From Streptomyces durmitorensis (GTDB lineage: Bacteria; Actinomycetota; Actinomycetes; Streptomycetales; Streptomycetaceae), in the NCBI RefSeq assembly GCF_023498005.1, contig NZ_CP097289.1, positions 6,820,001-6,884,000 on the forward strand: a stretch of 64,000 bases of DNA, read 5' to 3'. The notes beneath the pieces were generated by a model. It worked only from the letters and a program-made list of their open reading frames with translations. It was not told where the DNA came from and did not search any database. The position numbers were made by a program, and so were the translations under genes. Of the stretch, positions 1 through 8,360 are shown in pieces; position 1 is the stretch's first letter; each line of letters opens with the position of its first letter.

Positions 1-182
1 CCCCTGATCATTCGGCCCGCCGTCGTACCCCATGTCTTGATCATGAACAGAGCATGACGTAAACGCAGCAAACCGTACAGACCGCCCCGCCGCGTGGGAG
101 GCCGCCGCATGGAGACCCTTACAGGCCTTAGGGTTACGGGCACCACGCACCATGGAATTCCGAAGGAAAGCGAACAGCCACG

Positions 183-422
183 ATGACGGTTCCTCTGCCG
201 ACCGACACCACCAGGTGGCGCTGCCAGCTCTGCGGCAACCTCACGCGTTTCGACGTGACCCGCAGTTCGAAGGTCGTCGAATATGTGCACCTCGACCTGG
301 CCGGTGAGTCGAACGTCGAGGAACGTGAGGTGGTCAGTGAGACCATCGAGTCGGTGCGCTGCCGCTGGTGCAATGCGGTGGACCAGGTGGAACTCGTGGA
401 CAGGCCGGGCGCCGGCTCCTGA
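183..422 (+). CDS. Small zinc-ribbon-like protein
   Basis: A 79-residue protein with two CxxC knuckles, C14/C17 (CQLC) and C60/C63 (CRWC), separated by about 42 mostly polar residues. This spacing fits a small treble-clef or zinc-ribbon fold; no enzymatic motif is visible. The start is ATG with a purine-rich GAAGGAAAG about 15 nt upstream, a long spacing. It lies 34 bp before the NYN-domain gene on the same strand, so the two are probably co-transcribed and a nucleic-acid-related role is possible. The family is a Streptomyces-type hypothetical protein and I do not know its function. Metal binding is inferred from the cysteines only. Confidence 0.85.
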   Translation: MTVPLPTDTTRWRCQLCGNLTRFDVTRSSKVVEYVHLDLAGESNVEEREVVSETIESVRCRWCNAVDQVELVDRPGAGS

Positions 423-456
423 GGGAGCGGGCCCCGCACAGGTAGTGGGGTGACGG

Positions 457-1806
457 ATGGTGGAGAGCGCAAGCGGGGAGCCGGACGACGGCGCCGCTGA
501 GGTGCTCGACCGTCCGCTGCCCGACGGAGTGCGCCGGCGGGTCGTCCAGATCGTCTCGGACGGCTTCGGCGGCCTCACGGTCAGCGAACTGCCCGCACAG
601 CTGAGGCAGTACGCCCGCTTCACGCCGACGCGGCGCACGAAGTTCGCGGGCAACGCCATGGCGACCGCCCTGGAGGGCGACCCGCTCTTCCGGCAGCGCA
701 TCGGCGAACGTCTCAGAGAGGCGCAGCCCGAGCTCACCGGCGCCCTGGACGCGGGCTCACCACCCCCGGCCGCGGACCCCCTCGATGTGGCGGCCGCGGC
801 CTATGTGCTGCGTCCCACCGGCTGGGTGAAGCTGGTGACCGCCGCGGGCGAGGAGGCACTGCGGGCGGACGCCGAGCGCGTCGACGACGAGACGCGGGCG
901 GAACTCGAACGGCTGCGCGAGGAGCTTGCGGCGGCCCGCGGCCACACGAAGGCCGAGACCGAACGGCTGCGCACGGAGCTGGAGTCGGCGAAGAAGGAAG
1001 CCGAATCGATGCACCGCAAGCTGCGCGGTGCCCTCAGCGACGTCAAGCGCGGCGAGGCGGCCCTGCGCAAGGCCGCCGCCGAGTCCGATGCCGCACGGGC
1101 CGAGGGCCAGGCGCAGTTGTCCGCCGCCGAGAGCGAGGCCCGGCGGCTCAAGGCCCGGCTCAGCGAGACCGAGGCCGCCCTGGAGGCCAGCCGCAGGGCG
1201 GCGCGCGAGGGCCGCAGCGTCGAGGACATGCGGGTGCGGCTGCTGCTCGACACGGTCCTTGAGTCCGCCCAGGGGCTGCGCCGTGAACTGGCCCTGCCGC
1301 CCGTCTCCGTGCGGCCCGCCGAGACCGTGGACGCCGTCGAGCCGGGGCGCATGACCCCGAAGGACATCGCCGCCCGCGCGCTCTCCGAGAACGACCCGGC
1401 GATCATCGACCAGCTGCTCGCGCTGCCGCAGGCGCACATGGTCGTGGACGGCTACAACGTCACCAAGACCGGCTATCCGACGATGCCCCTGGAGAAGCAG
1501 CGGCTGCGGCTGCTCGGCTCGCTCTCCCAGCTCGCCGCCCAGACCGGCGCCGAGATGACCTGTGTCTTCGACGGGGCCGAACTCGCCGCGCCCGTGCTGC
1601 TCGCGCCGCCGCGCGGGGTGCGGGTGCTGTTCTCGAAGGCCGGCGTCACCGCGGACGAACTGATCCGCCAGCTGGTACGCGCGGAGCCTCCCGGGCGCCC
1701 TGTGGTGGTCGTGTCGACCGACCGCGAAGTAGCCGACGGGATCGCGAAGGCGGGGGCGCGCCCGGTCGCTTCGGCCGTCCTCCTGAAGCGGCTTTCGCGC
1801 GGCTGA
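457..1806 (+). CDS. Coiled-coil protein with C-terminal NYN (YacP/Rae1-type) RNase-like domain
   Basis: 449 residues. Residues about 1-140 resemble no family I know. Residues about 145-255 are a long Ala/Glu/Arg heptad-rich coiled coil. Residues 328-449 are a NYN domain opening with VVDGYN. The acidic residues expected of this PIN-like fold are present: D331, D372 (CVFDG), D400 (TADEL) and D422 (STDRE). In Bacillus the related Rae1/YacP protein is a ribosome-associated endoribonuclease, so RNA cleavage is a reasonable inference here, with the coiled coil as an oligomerisation or docking module. The gene follows the zinc-ribbon gene closely. The substrate is unknown. Confidence 0.9.
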   Translation: MVESASGEPDDGAAEVLDRPLPDGVRRRVVQIVSDGFGGLTVSELPAQLRQYARFTPTRRTKFAGNAMATALEGDPLFRQRIGERLREAQPELTGALDAGSPPPAADPLDVAAAAYVLRPTGWVKLVTAAGEEALRADAERVDDETRAELERLREELAAARGHTKAETERLRTELESAKKEAESMHRKLRGALSDVKRGEAALRKAAAESDAARAEGQAQLSAAESEARRLKARLSETEAALEASRRAAREGRSVEDMRVRLLLDTVLESAQGLRRELALPPVSVRPAETVDAVEPGRMTPKDIAARALSENDPAIIDQLLALPQAHMVVDGYNVTKTGYPTMPLEKQRLRLLGSLSQLAAQTGAEMTCVFDGAELAAPVLLAPPRGVRVLFSKAGVTADELIRQLVRAEPPGRPVVVVSTDREVADGIAKAGARPVASAVLLKRLSRG

Positions 1807-2121
1807 CGCAGGCCGCTTCCGCATGGCTGACGTACGTCGCTTTCACCGTCAAAGGGTGCGCAAGTAACTCCTGTTCCCTATGCCCGAATTGGGGCGTCGA
1901 CTACGCGACGTAGCGTCAATTGATCATCACTGCCTGTGCGTTATCGGTAAAATATGCGCCCCGCACCCCACTTTTTGCCGGTCAGGATTTGAACTGATCA
2001 CAAGAAGGTCACTAGGGTCTCGCCTCGAACCTCCGCTCGGTTGATCACCCATCCGGGGTGGCAGCGGTGGTACCCGCCCGCCGGATCTCGGCAGGCGGCT
2101 GGAGGAGAAGGAGCCGCCTTC
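1807..2121 (+). other. 315-bp intergenic region with promoter and 5' leader of the first NlpC/P60 gene
   Basis: No ORF on either strand is credible here. The stretch around 1940-1990 is AT-richer than its surroundings. A strong sigma70-type promoter lies at 1989-2018, leaving a leader of about 100 nt that contains GC-rich inverted segments near 2087-2116. I looked for a ydaO/c-di-AMP riboswitch, which precedes some Streptomyces cell-wall hydrolase genes, and did not find its conserved blocks with any confidence. Confidence 0.6.
1989..2018 (+). promoter_or_regulatory. Predicted HrdB-type promoter of first NlpC/P60 gene
   Basis: TTGAAC at 1989-1994, an 18-nt spacer, then TAGGGT at 2013-2018. 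Both hexamers fit the Streptomyces housekeeping consensus (TTGACN / TANNNT). Confidence 0.65.
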
Positions 2122-3153
2122 GTGGCGTCCCACCGCCGACCCAAGCAGCCGAGCCGCGCGCGGGTGACCGTGCTCACCGCGACCGCCGCCGCTGCCGTCG
2201 CACTCACCTCCCAGGCGGCCAACGCGACGCCGAGTGAGAAGCCGAGCAAGGACGAGGTCAAGTCCAAGGTCGACAAGCTCTACGAGGACGCGGGCCGGGC
2301 CACCGACCGGTACAACGGCGCCAAGGAGAAGCAGGAGAAGCTCGAGAAGGAGATCGGCGAGCTTCAGGACAAGGTCGCCCGCGGCCAGGAGGACCTCAAC
2401 GACCTGCGCGGCGGCCTCGGTTCGATGGCCAGCGCGCAGTACCGCTCCGGCGGCCTGGACCCCTCCGTCCAGCTCTTCCTCTCGGCCGACCCGGACGACT
2501 ACCTCGACAAGGCGTCGACCATGGACCAGCTGAGCGGTCAGCAGGTCGAGGCGCTCAAGAAGGTCCAGGAGAAGCAGCGGACCCTCGCGCAGGAGCGCAA
2601 GGAGGCTTCCGACAAGCTCAAGGACCTCGCCGACACGCGCAAGGAACTGGGCAAGAAGAAGAAGGAAGTCCAGAGCAAGCTCGGCGAGGCCCAGCAGCTG
2701 CTCAACACCCTCACCGCCAAGGAGAAGGCGGCCCTCGCCGCCAAGGAGACCCGCGCGAGCCGCGACGCCGGCGACCGCGTGGACCTCGGCAAGGAGGCCC
2801 CGGCCTCGCAGCGCGGCCAGGCCGCCCTGAGCGCCGCGGCGACGCAGATCGGCAAGCCCTACGTCTCCGGCGGCAGCGGCCCCAACTCCTACGACTGCTC
2901 CGGCCTCACGCAGTGGGCGTACAACCAGGCCGGTGTCCAGATCACCCGGACCACCTACACCCAGCAGAACGACGGCCCGAAGATCGGTCGCGGCGAGCTG
3001 AAGCCGGGCGACCTGGTGTTCTTCAACAGCCTCGCGCACGTCGGGTTGTACGCGGGCAACGGCCAGGTGCTGCACGCCCCGAAGCCGGGCGCCGTGGTGC
3101 GCTACGAGTCGATGTCCACCATCGGCTCCTTCCAGTTCGGCGTCCGCATCTGA
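2122..3153 (+). CDS. Secreted NlpC/P60 peptidoglycan hydrolase, paralogue 1
   Basis: 343 residues from GTG at 2122, chosen because GGAGGAGAAGGAG at 2101-2113 sits just upstream; an in-frame ATG at 2041 has no such site. The N-terminus is basic and then hydrophobic, a signal peptide ending near AANA. Residues about 35-215 form a charged coiled coil as in RipA-type D,L-endopeptidases. Residues about 235-343 are the NlpC/P60 domain with C259 (DCSGL), H306 (AHVG) and H318. The family cleaves D-Glu-DAP bonds of stem peptides outside the membrane. A tandem paralogue follows 272 bp downstream. Confidence 0.93.
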   Translation: MASHRRPKQPSRARVTVLTATAAAAVALTSQAANATPSEKPSKDEVKSKVDKLYEDAGRATDRYNGAKEKQEKLEKEIGELQDKVARGQEDLNDLRGGLGSMASAQYRSGGLDPSVQLFLSADPDDYLDKASTMDQLSGQQVEALKKVQEKQRTLAQERKEASDKLKDLADTRKELGKKKKEVQSKLGEAQQLLNTLTAKEKAALAAKETRASRDAGDRVDLGKEAPASQRGQAALSAAATQIGKPYVSGGSGPNSYDCSGLTQWAYNQAGVQITRTTYTQQNDGPKIGRGELKPGDLVFFNSLAHVGLYAGNGQVLHAPKPGAVVRYESMSTIGSFQFGVRI

Positions 3154-3200
3154 CGCTCCCCGGCCGGGGTTCACCCCCGGACGTCCGCATCTGAAACGAC
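3154..3200 (+). terminator. Possible terminator after first NlpC/P60 gene
   Basis: A GC-rich hairpin (CCGGGGTTCACCCCCGG type) lies at about 3162-3180. A 13-bp direct repeat, cgtccgcatctga, occurs at 3141-3153 (the gene end) and again at 3182-3194, so the stop region was duplicated around the hairpin. Confidence 0.4.
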
Positions 3201-3307
3201 CGGAGTGCCGCCCAAACGGGCGAATTACGGCAACTCCCGCTGACCCCGCGCCCCGTCGGTGACCTGCGTCTCCGGCGGGGCGTCACGTTGTGTGCACGGC
3301 CGGGTCT

Positions 3308-3337
3308 TTGGCCGTGACGTGGTCCCACGGCTACTGT
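3308..3337 (+). promoter_or_regulatory. Predicted promoter of second NlpC/P60 gene
   Basis: TTGGCC at 3308-3313, an 18-nt spacer, then TACTGT at 3332-3337. The leader of about 80 nt contains a possible 7-bp hairpin (CCCCCGG/CCGGGGG) before the Shine-Dalgarno sequence. The second paralogue therefore has its own promoter. Confidence 0.6.
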
Positions 3338-3425
3338 CGCGCGCATTCCCCCGACGGATCGGGGGGACTTTCCCCCGGTTCGTCCTTCGTCCGGGGGTCC
3401 GTCAGCGGAGGGAGAGCGGCTTCCC

Positions 3426-4454
3426 GTGGGGTCCCATCGTCGTCCCGCGCTGTCCGGTCTGGACCGGAGCACGCGCGTCACCGTCCTGTCAGCCGCCGCG
3501 GCAACCGCCGCGGCCGCCCTCGCCGCCACACCGGCGGGCGCCGCACCGCAGGACACCCCGGCCACCACCAAGGCCAAGGTGGACCGCCTCTTCGAGCAGG
3601 CCGAGAAGGCCACCGAGGCGTACAACAAGGCCGACGAGCGCGCGGACACGCTGCGCAAGCAGGTCGAGCGGGCCAAGGACAGCGTCGCCCGCGGCCAGGA
3701 GCGCATCAACACCATGCGCGGCGCACTCGGTTCGCTCGCCGGGGCGCAGTACCGCTCGGGCGGCATCGACCCCTCCCTCGCCCTGGTGCTCTCCTCCGAT
3801 CCGGACGCCTATCTGGACAAGGCGGCGGCCCTCGACCGCATCAGCGCCCGGCAGGCCGGTGAACTCACCGATCTGCAGAAGGCCCAGCGCAGCCTCGCCC
3901 AGGAGCGCACGGAGGCCGGGCACAAGCTCTCCGAGCTGGAGAAGAGCCGCACCGCGGTGGCCCGCCACAAGCGGAGCGTCGAGCACAAGCTGGCCAAGGC
4001 GCGCAAGCTGCTCAACTCCCTGTCCGCGCAGGACCGGGAGGGGTACGACAGGGCGTCACGCTCGGGACGCGACGACATGCCGGACCTCGGGGGCGCGGCG
4101 CCGTCCTCCTCGCGCGCCGCTGCCGCCATCGCCGCGGCACGCTCTGCCGTCGGCAAGCCCTACGTGTGGGGCGCCAACGGCCCCTCCGGCTTCGACTGTT
4201 CGGGCCTCACGCAGTGGTCGTACGCACAGGCGGGCGTCGGCCTGCCGCGCACCTCGCAGGCCCAGCGGTACGCGGGGCGCCAGGTGCCCATGTCCCAGGC
4301 GCAGCCCGGTGACCTCGTGGCCTACCGCGACGACGCCAGCCACATCGGGATGTACATGGGCAACGGCCAGGTCGTGCACGCGCCCTACCCCGGAGCGCCC
4401 GTGCGCTACGACCCGGTCGGCATGATGCCGGTGTCGTCAGTGACGCGGATCTGA
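3426..4454 (+). CDS. Secreted NlpC/P60 peptidoglycan hydrolase, paralogue 2
   Basis: 342 residues from GTG at 3426, with GGAGGGAGAG about 8 nt upstream. The architecture matches the preceding gene: Sec-type signal peptide ending near AGAA, a coiled coil to about residue 200, and a C-terminal NlpC/P60 domain with C258 (DCSGL), H306 (SHIG) and H318. The pair is clearly a tandem duplication (shared GGxDPSL, DPDAYLDKA and HKR/KKK segments), but the middle regions have diverged and each copy has its own promoter-like sequence. The likely role is stem-peptide cleavage during growth or sporulation; redundancy versus specialisation cannot be judged from sequence. Confidence 0.93.
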   Translation: MGSHRRPALSGLDRSTRVTVLSAAAATAAAALAATPAGAAPQDTPATTKAKVDRLFEQAEKATEAYNKADERADTLRKQVERAKDSVARGQERINTMRGALGSLAGAQYRSGGIDPSLALVLSSDPDAYLDKAAALDRISARQAGELTDLQKAQRSLAQERTEAGHKLSELEKSRTAVARHKRSVEHKLAKARKLLNSLSAQDREGYDRASRSGRDDMPDLGGAAPSSSRAAAAIAAARSAVGKPYVWGANGPSGFDCSGLTQWSYAQAGVGLPRTSQAQRYAGRQVPMSQAQPGDLVAYRDDASHIGMYMGNGQVVHAPYPGAPVRYDPVGMMPVSSVTRI

Positions 4455-4492
4455 CCGTCCGCCCGCGGCCCGCTGCCCGTACGATCTGAAAC

Positions 4493-5680
4493 GTGGCTGG
4501 TCGCGGGCGTGGGTCGTGGGTCCTTGGAATCTGTGTCGCCCTGCTCGTCGGGTGCGGCGGTCCTTCGGCGCCCGATGCCGCGCCCTCGGACGTGCGCAGG
4601 ATGCTCGACCGGCGCGCGGAGGCGGTGCTCGACCGGGACGCGAAGGCGTACCGCGCGACGGGCGCGGAGACCGACGCCTGGGACAACCTGCGCGACGTGC
4701 CGCTCGATTCCTGGCAGTACCGCCTGACGGGCTTCGAGCGCAGCGGCGCGCGGGCCACGGCCACCGCGGACCTGCGGTACCGCATCAAGGGCTACGACAG
4801 CGAGCCGCTCACCACCTCGCGCACGCTCACGCTCCAGGAGCGCGACGGAGGGTGGTACGTCGCCGCTGAGCGCCCCGCCAAGAAGGCCACGCAGCAACTC
4901 TGGGACCAGGGGCCCGTCACGTCCGTACGGGGCACTCACAGCCTCGTCCTCGGCGTCGGGCGCAGCGAACGGGACAGGACGACCCTGCGCGGGTACGCGG
5001 ACCTCGCCGACCGCGCGGTCCCCCTGGTGCGCGGCGCCTGGCCGGGGAAGTGGCCGCGGCGGGTCGTCGTCCTGGTGCCCAAGTCCCTGGACGGCATGGC
5101 GGGACTGCTCGGATCGCCCGCTTCCGGGTACCAGGGGATCGCGGCGGTGACCACGGGCGAGGCGGGCGGCTCCGGTTCTGCGCCCGCCGACCGGATCATC
5201 GTCAACCCCGAGGCGTACGGTGTGCTCGGCGACTTCGGCAAACAGGTCGTCCTCACGCACGAGACGACCCATGTCGCCACCCGCGCGCACACCTCGCAGG
5301 CGACCCCGCTGTGGCTCTCCGAAGGCTTCGCCGACTGGGTGGGCTACCGCGGCACGGGCCGCACCGCCGCACAGGCCGCCCCCGAACTGCGCCGCGCCGT
5401 CCAGCGGGAGCAGCTGCCCGGCGCGCTCCCCGAGGACGACGCGTTCGGCTTCAGCGGGGACGCGGGGAAGCTGGCCCAGGCGTACGAAGGATCGTGGCTG
5501 GCCTGCCGGATGATCGCCGACCAGTGGGGCGAGGAGAAGCTGACGGGCTTCTACGAAGCGGTCGGCGCGCACAAGAAGCGGCCGGGTGCGGTCCAGGACG
5601 CGCTCAGGGACGTCCTGGACACCACCCCGGAGGACTTCACGGCGCGCTGGCGTACGTATCTGCGCGCTGAGCTCGGCTGA
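4493..5680 (+). CDS. Lipoprotein with gluzincin-type HExxH metallopeptidase domain
   Basis: 395 residues from GTG at 4493. TACGAT at 4480-4485 ends 7 nt before the start and no SD is visible, so the mRNA may be leaderless. LLVGC gives a lipobox with C21 as the lipidated residue. Residues about 30-130 look like an NTF2-like region with alternating strands. Residues about 150-395 carry HETTH (H256, E257, H260) and then LSEGFADW, where E277 is the likely third zinc ligand, as in M1/MA-clan enzymes. An extracellular membrane-anchored zinc peptidase is the best guess; no substrate is evident. The 3' end overlaps the convergent GT87 gene by 44 bp. Confidence 0.85.
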   Translation: MAGRGRGSWVLGICVALLVGCGGPSAPDAAPSDVRRMLDRRAEAVLDRDAKAYRATGAETDAWDNLRDVPLDSWQYRLTGFERSGARATATADLRYRIKGYDSEPLTTSRTLTLQERDGGWYVAAERPAKKATQQLWDQGPVTSVRGTHSLVLGVGRSERDRTTLRGYADLADRAVPLVRGAWPGKWPRRVVVLVPKSLDGMAGLLGSPASGYQGIAAVTTGEAGGSGSAPADRIIVNPEAYGVLGDFGKQVVLTHETTHVATRAHTSQATPLWLSEGFADWVGYRGTGRTAAQAAPELRRAVQREQLPGALPEDDAFGFSGDAGKLAQAYEGSWLACRMIADQWGEEKLTGFYEAVGAHKKRPGAVQDALRDVLDTTPEDFTARWRTYLRAELG

Positions 5681-6923
5681 CGTCCGCGGGCGCCGACGCG
5701 CGCTCACGGCCCCGGGGTTCGGACACCGTCTGCCGCCACAGGTTCCGGCAGGCGATCAGGGCCGCCGCGACGAGCAGGCCGTTGCGTACGAAGAGCAGCG
5801 CGATGCCCAGCGGATCGCTCGCCACCACGTGCGAGAACCAGATCGGGAACTCCAGGAACGTGACGAGCGTGGCCGCGAGCACCAGGCGCGCGGGCAGCAC
5901 CATGCGGCTCGCACGGAACGCCATGCACACGGCGGCGACCCCGACCAGCCACAGGAGGTACTGCGGGCTGATCACCCGGCTCGTCGCCGTGAACAGCAGT
6001 ACGGCGACGAAGGCCGCGTCCGCGACCGTGCTCGCCGACCAGGCACGCGCGCGAAGCCGCCACACGAGCAGCCAGCACAGGGCCGCCACGGAGAGTCCCT
6101 GGGCCACCGTGCTGACCAGCGGGACGTAGGGGCCGAGGAACTCCACCGAGCCGTAGTTGAGCTGCACCTCGCCCTGCCAGCCGAGGTGGCGTGCGACGTG
6201 GAAGACGAGCGCGCCGAGCGACTCGACCTCGGTGCCGCGGTCGCGCTGGAAGGTCAGGAAGGCCAGCGCGCCGGGCATCGTCACCAGGAAGGCGAGGGTG
6301 AGGCCAAGGGCGGTGGCGGCCGCCGCGCCCCAGGAGCTCCGGGTGGCACGCGCGCGTGGCATGCCGATGAGCAGCAGGGCGGGCCACACCTTGAGCAGCG
6401 CGCCGAACCCCGCAAGCGCCCCCATCGTGCGGGGATGCCGGGCGCCTGCGAGCAGCGAGGCGACCGCGACGGCCGTGACCATCACGTCGTAACGGGCGTA
6501 CACGGTCGGCCCGAGCAGCGCCACGCCCACGACCCACACCCAGGCCCCCCTCAGGGACTTGCCGGGCCGCCGGCCCGCGTAGAGGAGCAGCCCGCAGACG
6601 AGCGCGTCGGCGAGGAGGGCGAGCACGAAGAAGGCCGTGGCGTAGCCGAGGAAGGGCAGCAGGGCGGGGGAGAGGATCGCGAGGGCGGCGGCGGGCGGGT
6701 ACTGCCAGGTGACGTCGTCGAGCGGGAAGGTGCCGGTGCGCAGGACCTCGTACCAGCCCTGGTAGATGACGGAGACGTCGCTGGTCACGTCGGGGCCCGG
6801 CGCGGTGAGCACCTTGAGGACGCAGAGCAGCAGCACGGTCCTGGTCAAGGCCCAGACGGTCAGGATCCGCACCACGCGCACCACGCCCCTTTTCGGATAC
6901 TTCATTGTGATTCGGTGAGTCAT
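5637..6923 (-). CDS. GT87-family polyprenol-phosphate-mannose mannosyltransferase-like membrane protein
   Basis: 428 residues with about 10 hydrophobic segments, typical of GT87 (DUF2029) alpha-1,2-mannosyltransferases that use lipid-linked mannose outside the membrane. The N-terminal LDDVTWQYPPAAAL is the usual catalytic-loop region, with acidic residues between TM1 and TM2. A GT87 enzyme (Rv2181) in the equivalent mycobacterial region acts on PIM/lipomannan. It is divergent from the PimB'-like gene, which supports a lipoglycan role. ATG at 6905 is an alternative start; neither has a clear ribosome-binding site. The exact acceptor in this organism is inferred. Confidence 0.85.
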   Translation of the reverse strand: MTHRITMKYPKRGVVRVVRILTVWALTRTVLLLCVLKVLTAPGPDVTSDVSVIYQGWYEVLRTGTFPLDDVTWQYPPAAALAILSPALLPFLGYATAFFVLALLADALVCGLLLYAGRRPGKSLRGAWVWVVGVALLGPTVYARYDVMVTAVAVASLLAGARHPRTMGALAGFGALLKVWPALLLIGMPRARATRSSWGAAAATALGLTLAFLVTMPGALAFLTFQRDRGTEVESLGALVFHVARHLGWQGEVQLNYGSVEFLGPYVPLVSTVAQGLSVAALCWLLVWRLRARAWSASTVADAAFVAVLLFTATSRVISPQYLLWLVGVAAVCMAFRASRMVLPARLVLAATLVTFLEFPIWFSHVVASDPLGIALLFVRNGLLVAAALIACRNLWRQTVSEPRGRERASAPADVSRAQRADTYASAP

Positions 6924-7020
6924 GATGCCGGGCGCGGCTGTGCATGGGCCAAGAGGCGGGGCCGATCAAGGGGGCGAGGCCGTCCCACGCCTTCGCGGGC
7001 TTTCGGTACTGTCGGCGACG

Positions 7021-8163
7021 ATGCACAAGACCCTGATCGTCACGAACGACTTCCCGCCCAGGCCCGGTGGCATCCAGGCGTTCCTGCACAACATGGCGCT
7101 GCGCCTGGACCCCGAACAGCTCGTCGTCTACGCCTCCACGTGGAAGCGGGGGCGCGAGGGCGCCGATGCGACGGCCGCCTTCGACGCCGAGCAGCCCTTC
7201 AAGGTCGTACGCGACCCCACGACGATGCTGCTCCCGACCCCGCGCGTCACGCGGCGCGCGGTCTCGCTCCTGCGGGAACACGGCTGTGAGTCGGTGTGGT
7301 TCGGGGCTGCGGCGCCGCTCGGTCTGATGAGCCCGGCGCTGCGGAAGGCGGGCGCGCGGCGTCTCGTCGCCACGACGCACGGCCATGAGGCGGGCTGGGC
7401 CCAGCTGCCCGCGTCACGCCAACTGCTCCGCCGCATCGGCGATTCGACGGACACGATCACCTATCTGGGTGAGTACACGCGCTCGCGCATCGCCGCGGCG
7501 CTGAGCCCCGCGGCGGCCGGACGGATGGTCCAACTGCCGCCCGGCGTCGACGAGAAGACCTTCCACCCCGGCTCCGGCGGGGACGCCGTGCGGGCCCGGC
7601 TCGGTCTGACGGACCGCCCGGTCGTGGTGTGCGTCTCGCGGCTGGTGCCGCGCAAGGGGCAGGACACGCTGATCCTGGCCATGCCGAGGATTCTGGCTCG
7701 GGAGCCTGAGGCGGTGCTTCTTGTCGTCGGGGGCGGCCCTTACGAGAAGGAGCTGTGGAAGCTGGCCGCCGAGACGGGTGTCTCCGAGTCGGTTCGCTTC
7801 ACCGGGGCGGTGCCGTGGGAGGAGCTGCCCGCGCACTACGGCGCGGGGGACGTCTTCGCCATGCCGTGCCGGACCCGGCGGGGCGGGCTCGACGTGGAGG
7901 GCCTCGGGATCGTCTACCTGGAGGCTTCGGCGACGGGTCTCCCGGTGGTCTCCGGGGATTCCGGCGGGGCGCCGGACGCGGTGCTTGACGGTGAGACGGG
8001 GTGGGTGGTCCGGGGCGGCTCCCCGGAGGAGGCCGCTGACCGGATCGTCACCCTGCTGGATGATCCGGAGCTGCGGGCGCGGATGGGGGAGCGGGGCCGG
8101 GAGTGGGTCGAGGAGAAGTGGCGCTGGGATCTCCTGGCGGAGAGGCTGCGGGAGCTGCTGTAG
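7021..8163 (+). CDS. pimB: PimB'-like GDP-mannose-dependent GT4 mannosyltransferase
   Basis: 380 residues from ATG 7021; the upstream in-frame extension is not credible, and TACTGT ends 8 nt before the start. The N-terminal VTNDFPPRPGGIQ is the hallmark of actinobacterial PimB' (Rv2188c), which adds the second mannose to phosphatidylinositol monomannoside at the cytoplasmic membrane. The GT-B C-terminal half has VSRLVPRKGQD and, near residue 290, GLGIVYLEASATGLPVV, holding the EX7E-type donor-binding glutamates. Length matches PimB' (about 380). It lies next to an acyl-CoA ligase exactly as in mycobacteria (Rv2187/Rv2188c). Function is by family; the acceptor has not been shown here. Confidence 0.88.
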   Translation: MHKTLIVTNDFPPRPGGIQAFLHNMALRLDPEQLVVYASTWKRGREGADATAAFDAEQPFKVVRDPTTMLLPTPRVTRRAVSLLREHGCESVWFGAAAPLGLMSPALRKAGARRLVATTHGHEAGWAQLPASRQLLRRIGDSTDTITYLGEYTRSRIAAALSPAAAGRMVQLPPGVDEKTFHPGSGGDAVRARLGLTDRPVVVCVSRLVPRKGQDTLILAMPRILAREPEAVLLVVGGGPYEKELWKLAAETGVSESVRFTGAVPWEELPAHYGAGDVFAMPCRTRRGGLDVEGLGIVYLEASATGLPVVSGDSGGAPDAVLDGETGWVVRGGSPEEAADRIVTLLDDPELRARMGERGREWVEEKWRWDLLAERLRELL

Positions 8164-8220
8164 CGCCTGGCGGGGTGCCGCCGGGGGTTGTCGCGCGACT
8201 GACCGCCGTCATGGGCTTGT

Positions 8221-8288
8221 CGCGCAGTTCCCCGCGCCCCTAAAGGGGCGCTCAGCTGGGCCCCGTAAGGGGCGCGGGGAACTGCGCG
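8221..8288. terminator. Bidirectional terminator made of a Streptomyces intergenic palindromic repeat
   Basis: Arms of 21 bp at 8221-8241 and 8268-8288 are perfect inverted copies (right arm aggggcgcggggaactgcgcg). They sit between the convergent pimB-like and acyl-CoA-ligase genes. The right arm occurs again, identical, at 21015-21035. Confidence 0.75.
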
Positions 8289-8360
8289 AGCAACCACAAG
8301 AGACCGGGAGCCGCGAAGAGACAAGGCCCCCCCCACGGCGAGTGGGCGGCCCCGCCAACG

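Noticed and set aside
1..182. Gene fragment at the left edge
   Set aside because: No reading frame with plausible composition reaches the edge; it looks like an upstream control region with a TAGGGT near 129-134.
2041..2121. T-box or ydaO (c-di-AMP) riboswitch in the NlpC/P60 leader
   Set aside because: ggtggtacc recalls the T-box core, and cell-wall hydrolase genes often have ydaO elements, but the other conserved blocks are missing.
5586..7289. 567-residue plus-strand ORF over the GT87 gene
   Set aside because: Composition is that of a shadow frame (Arg/Gly/His/Glu), and it runs through the GT87 and pimB genes.
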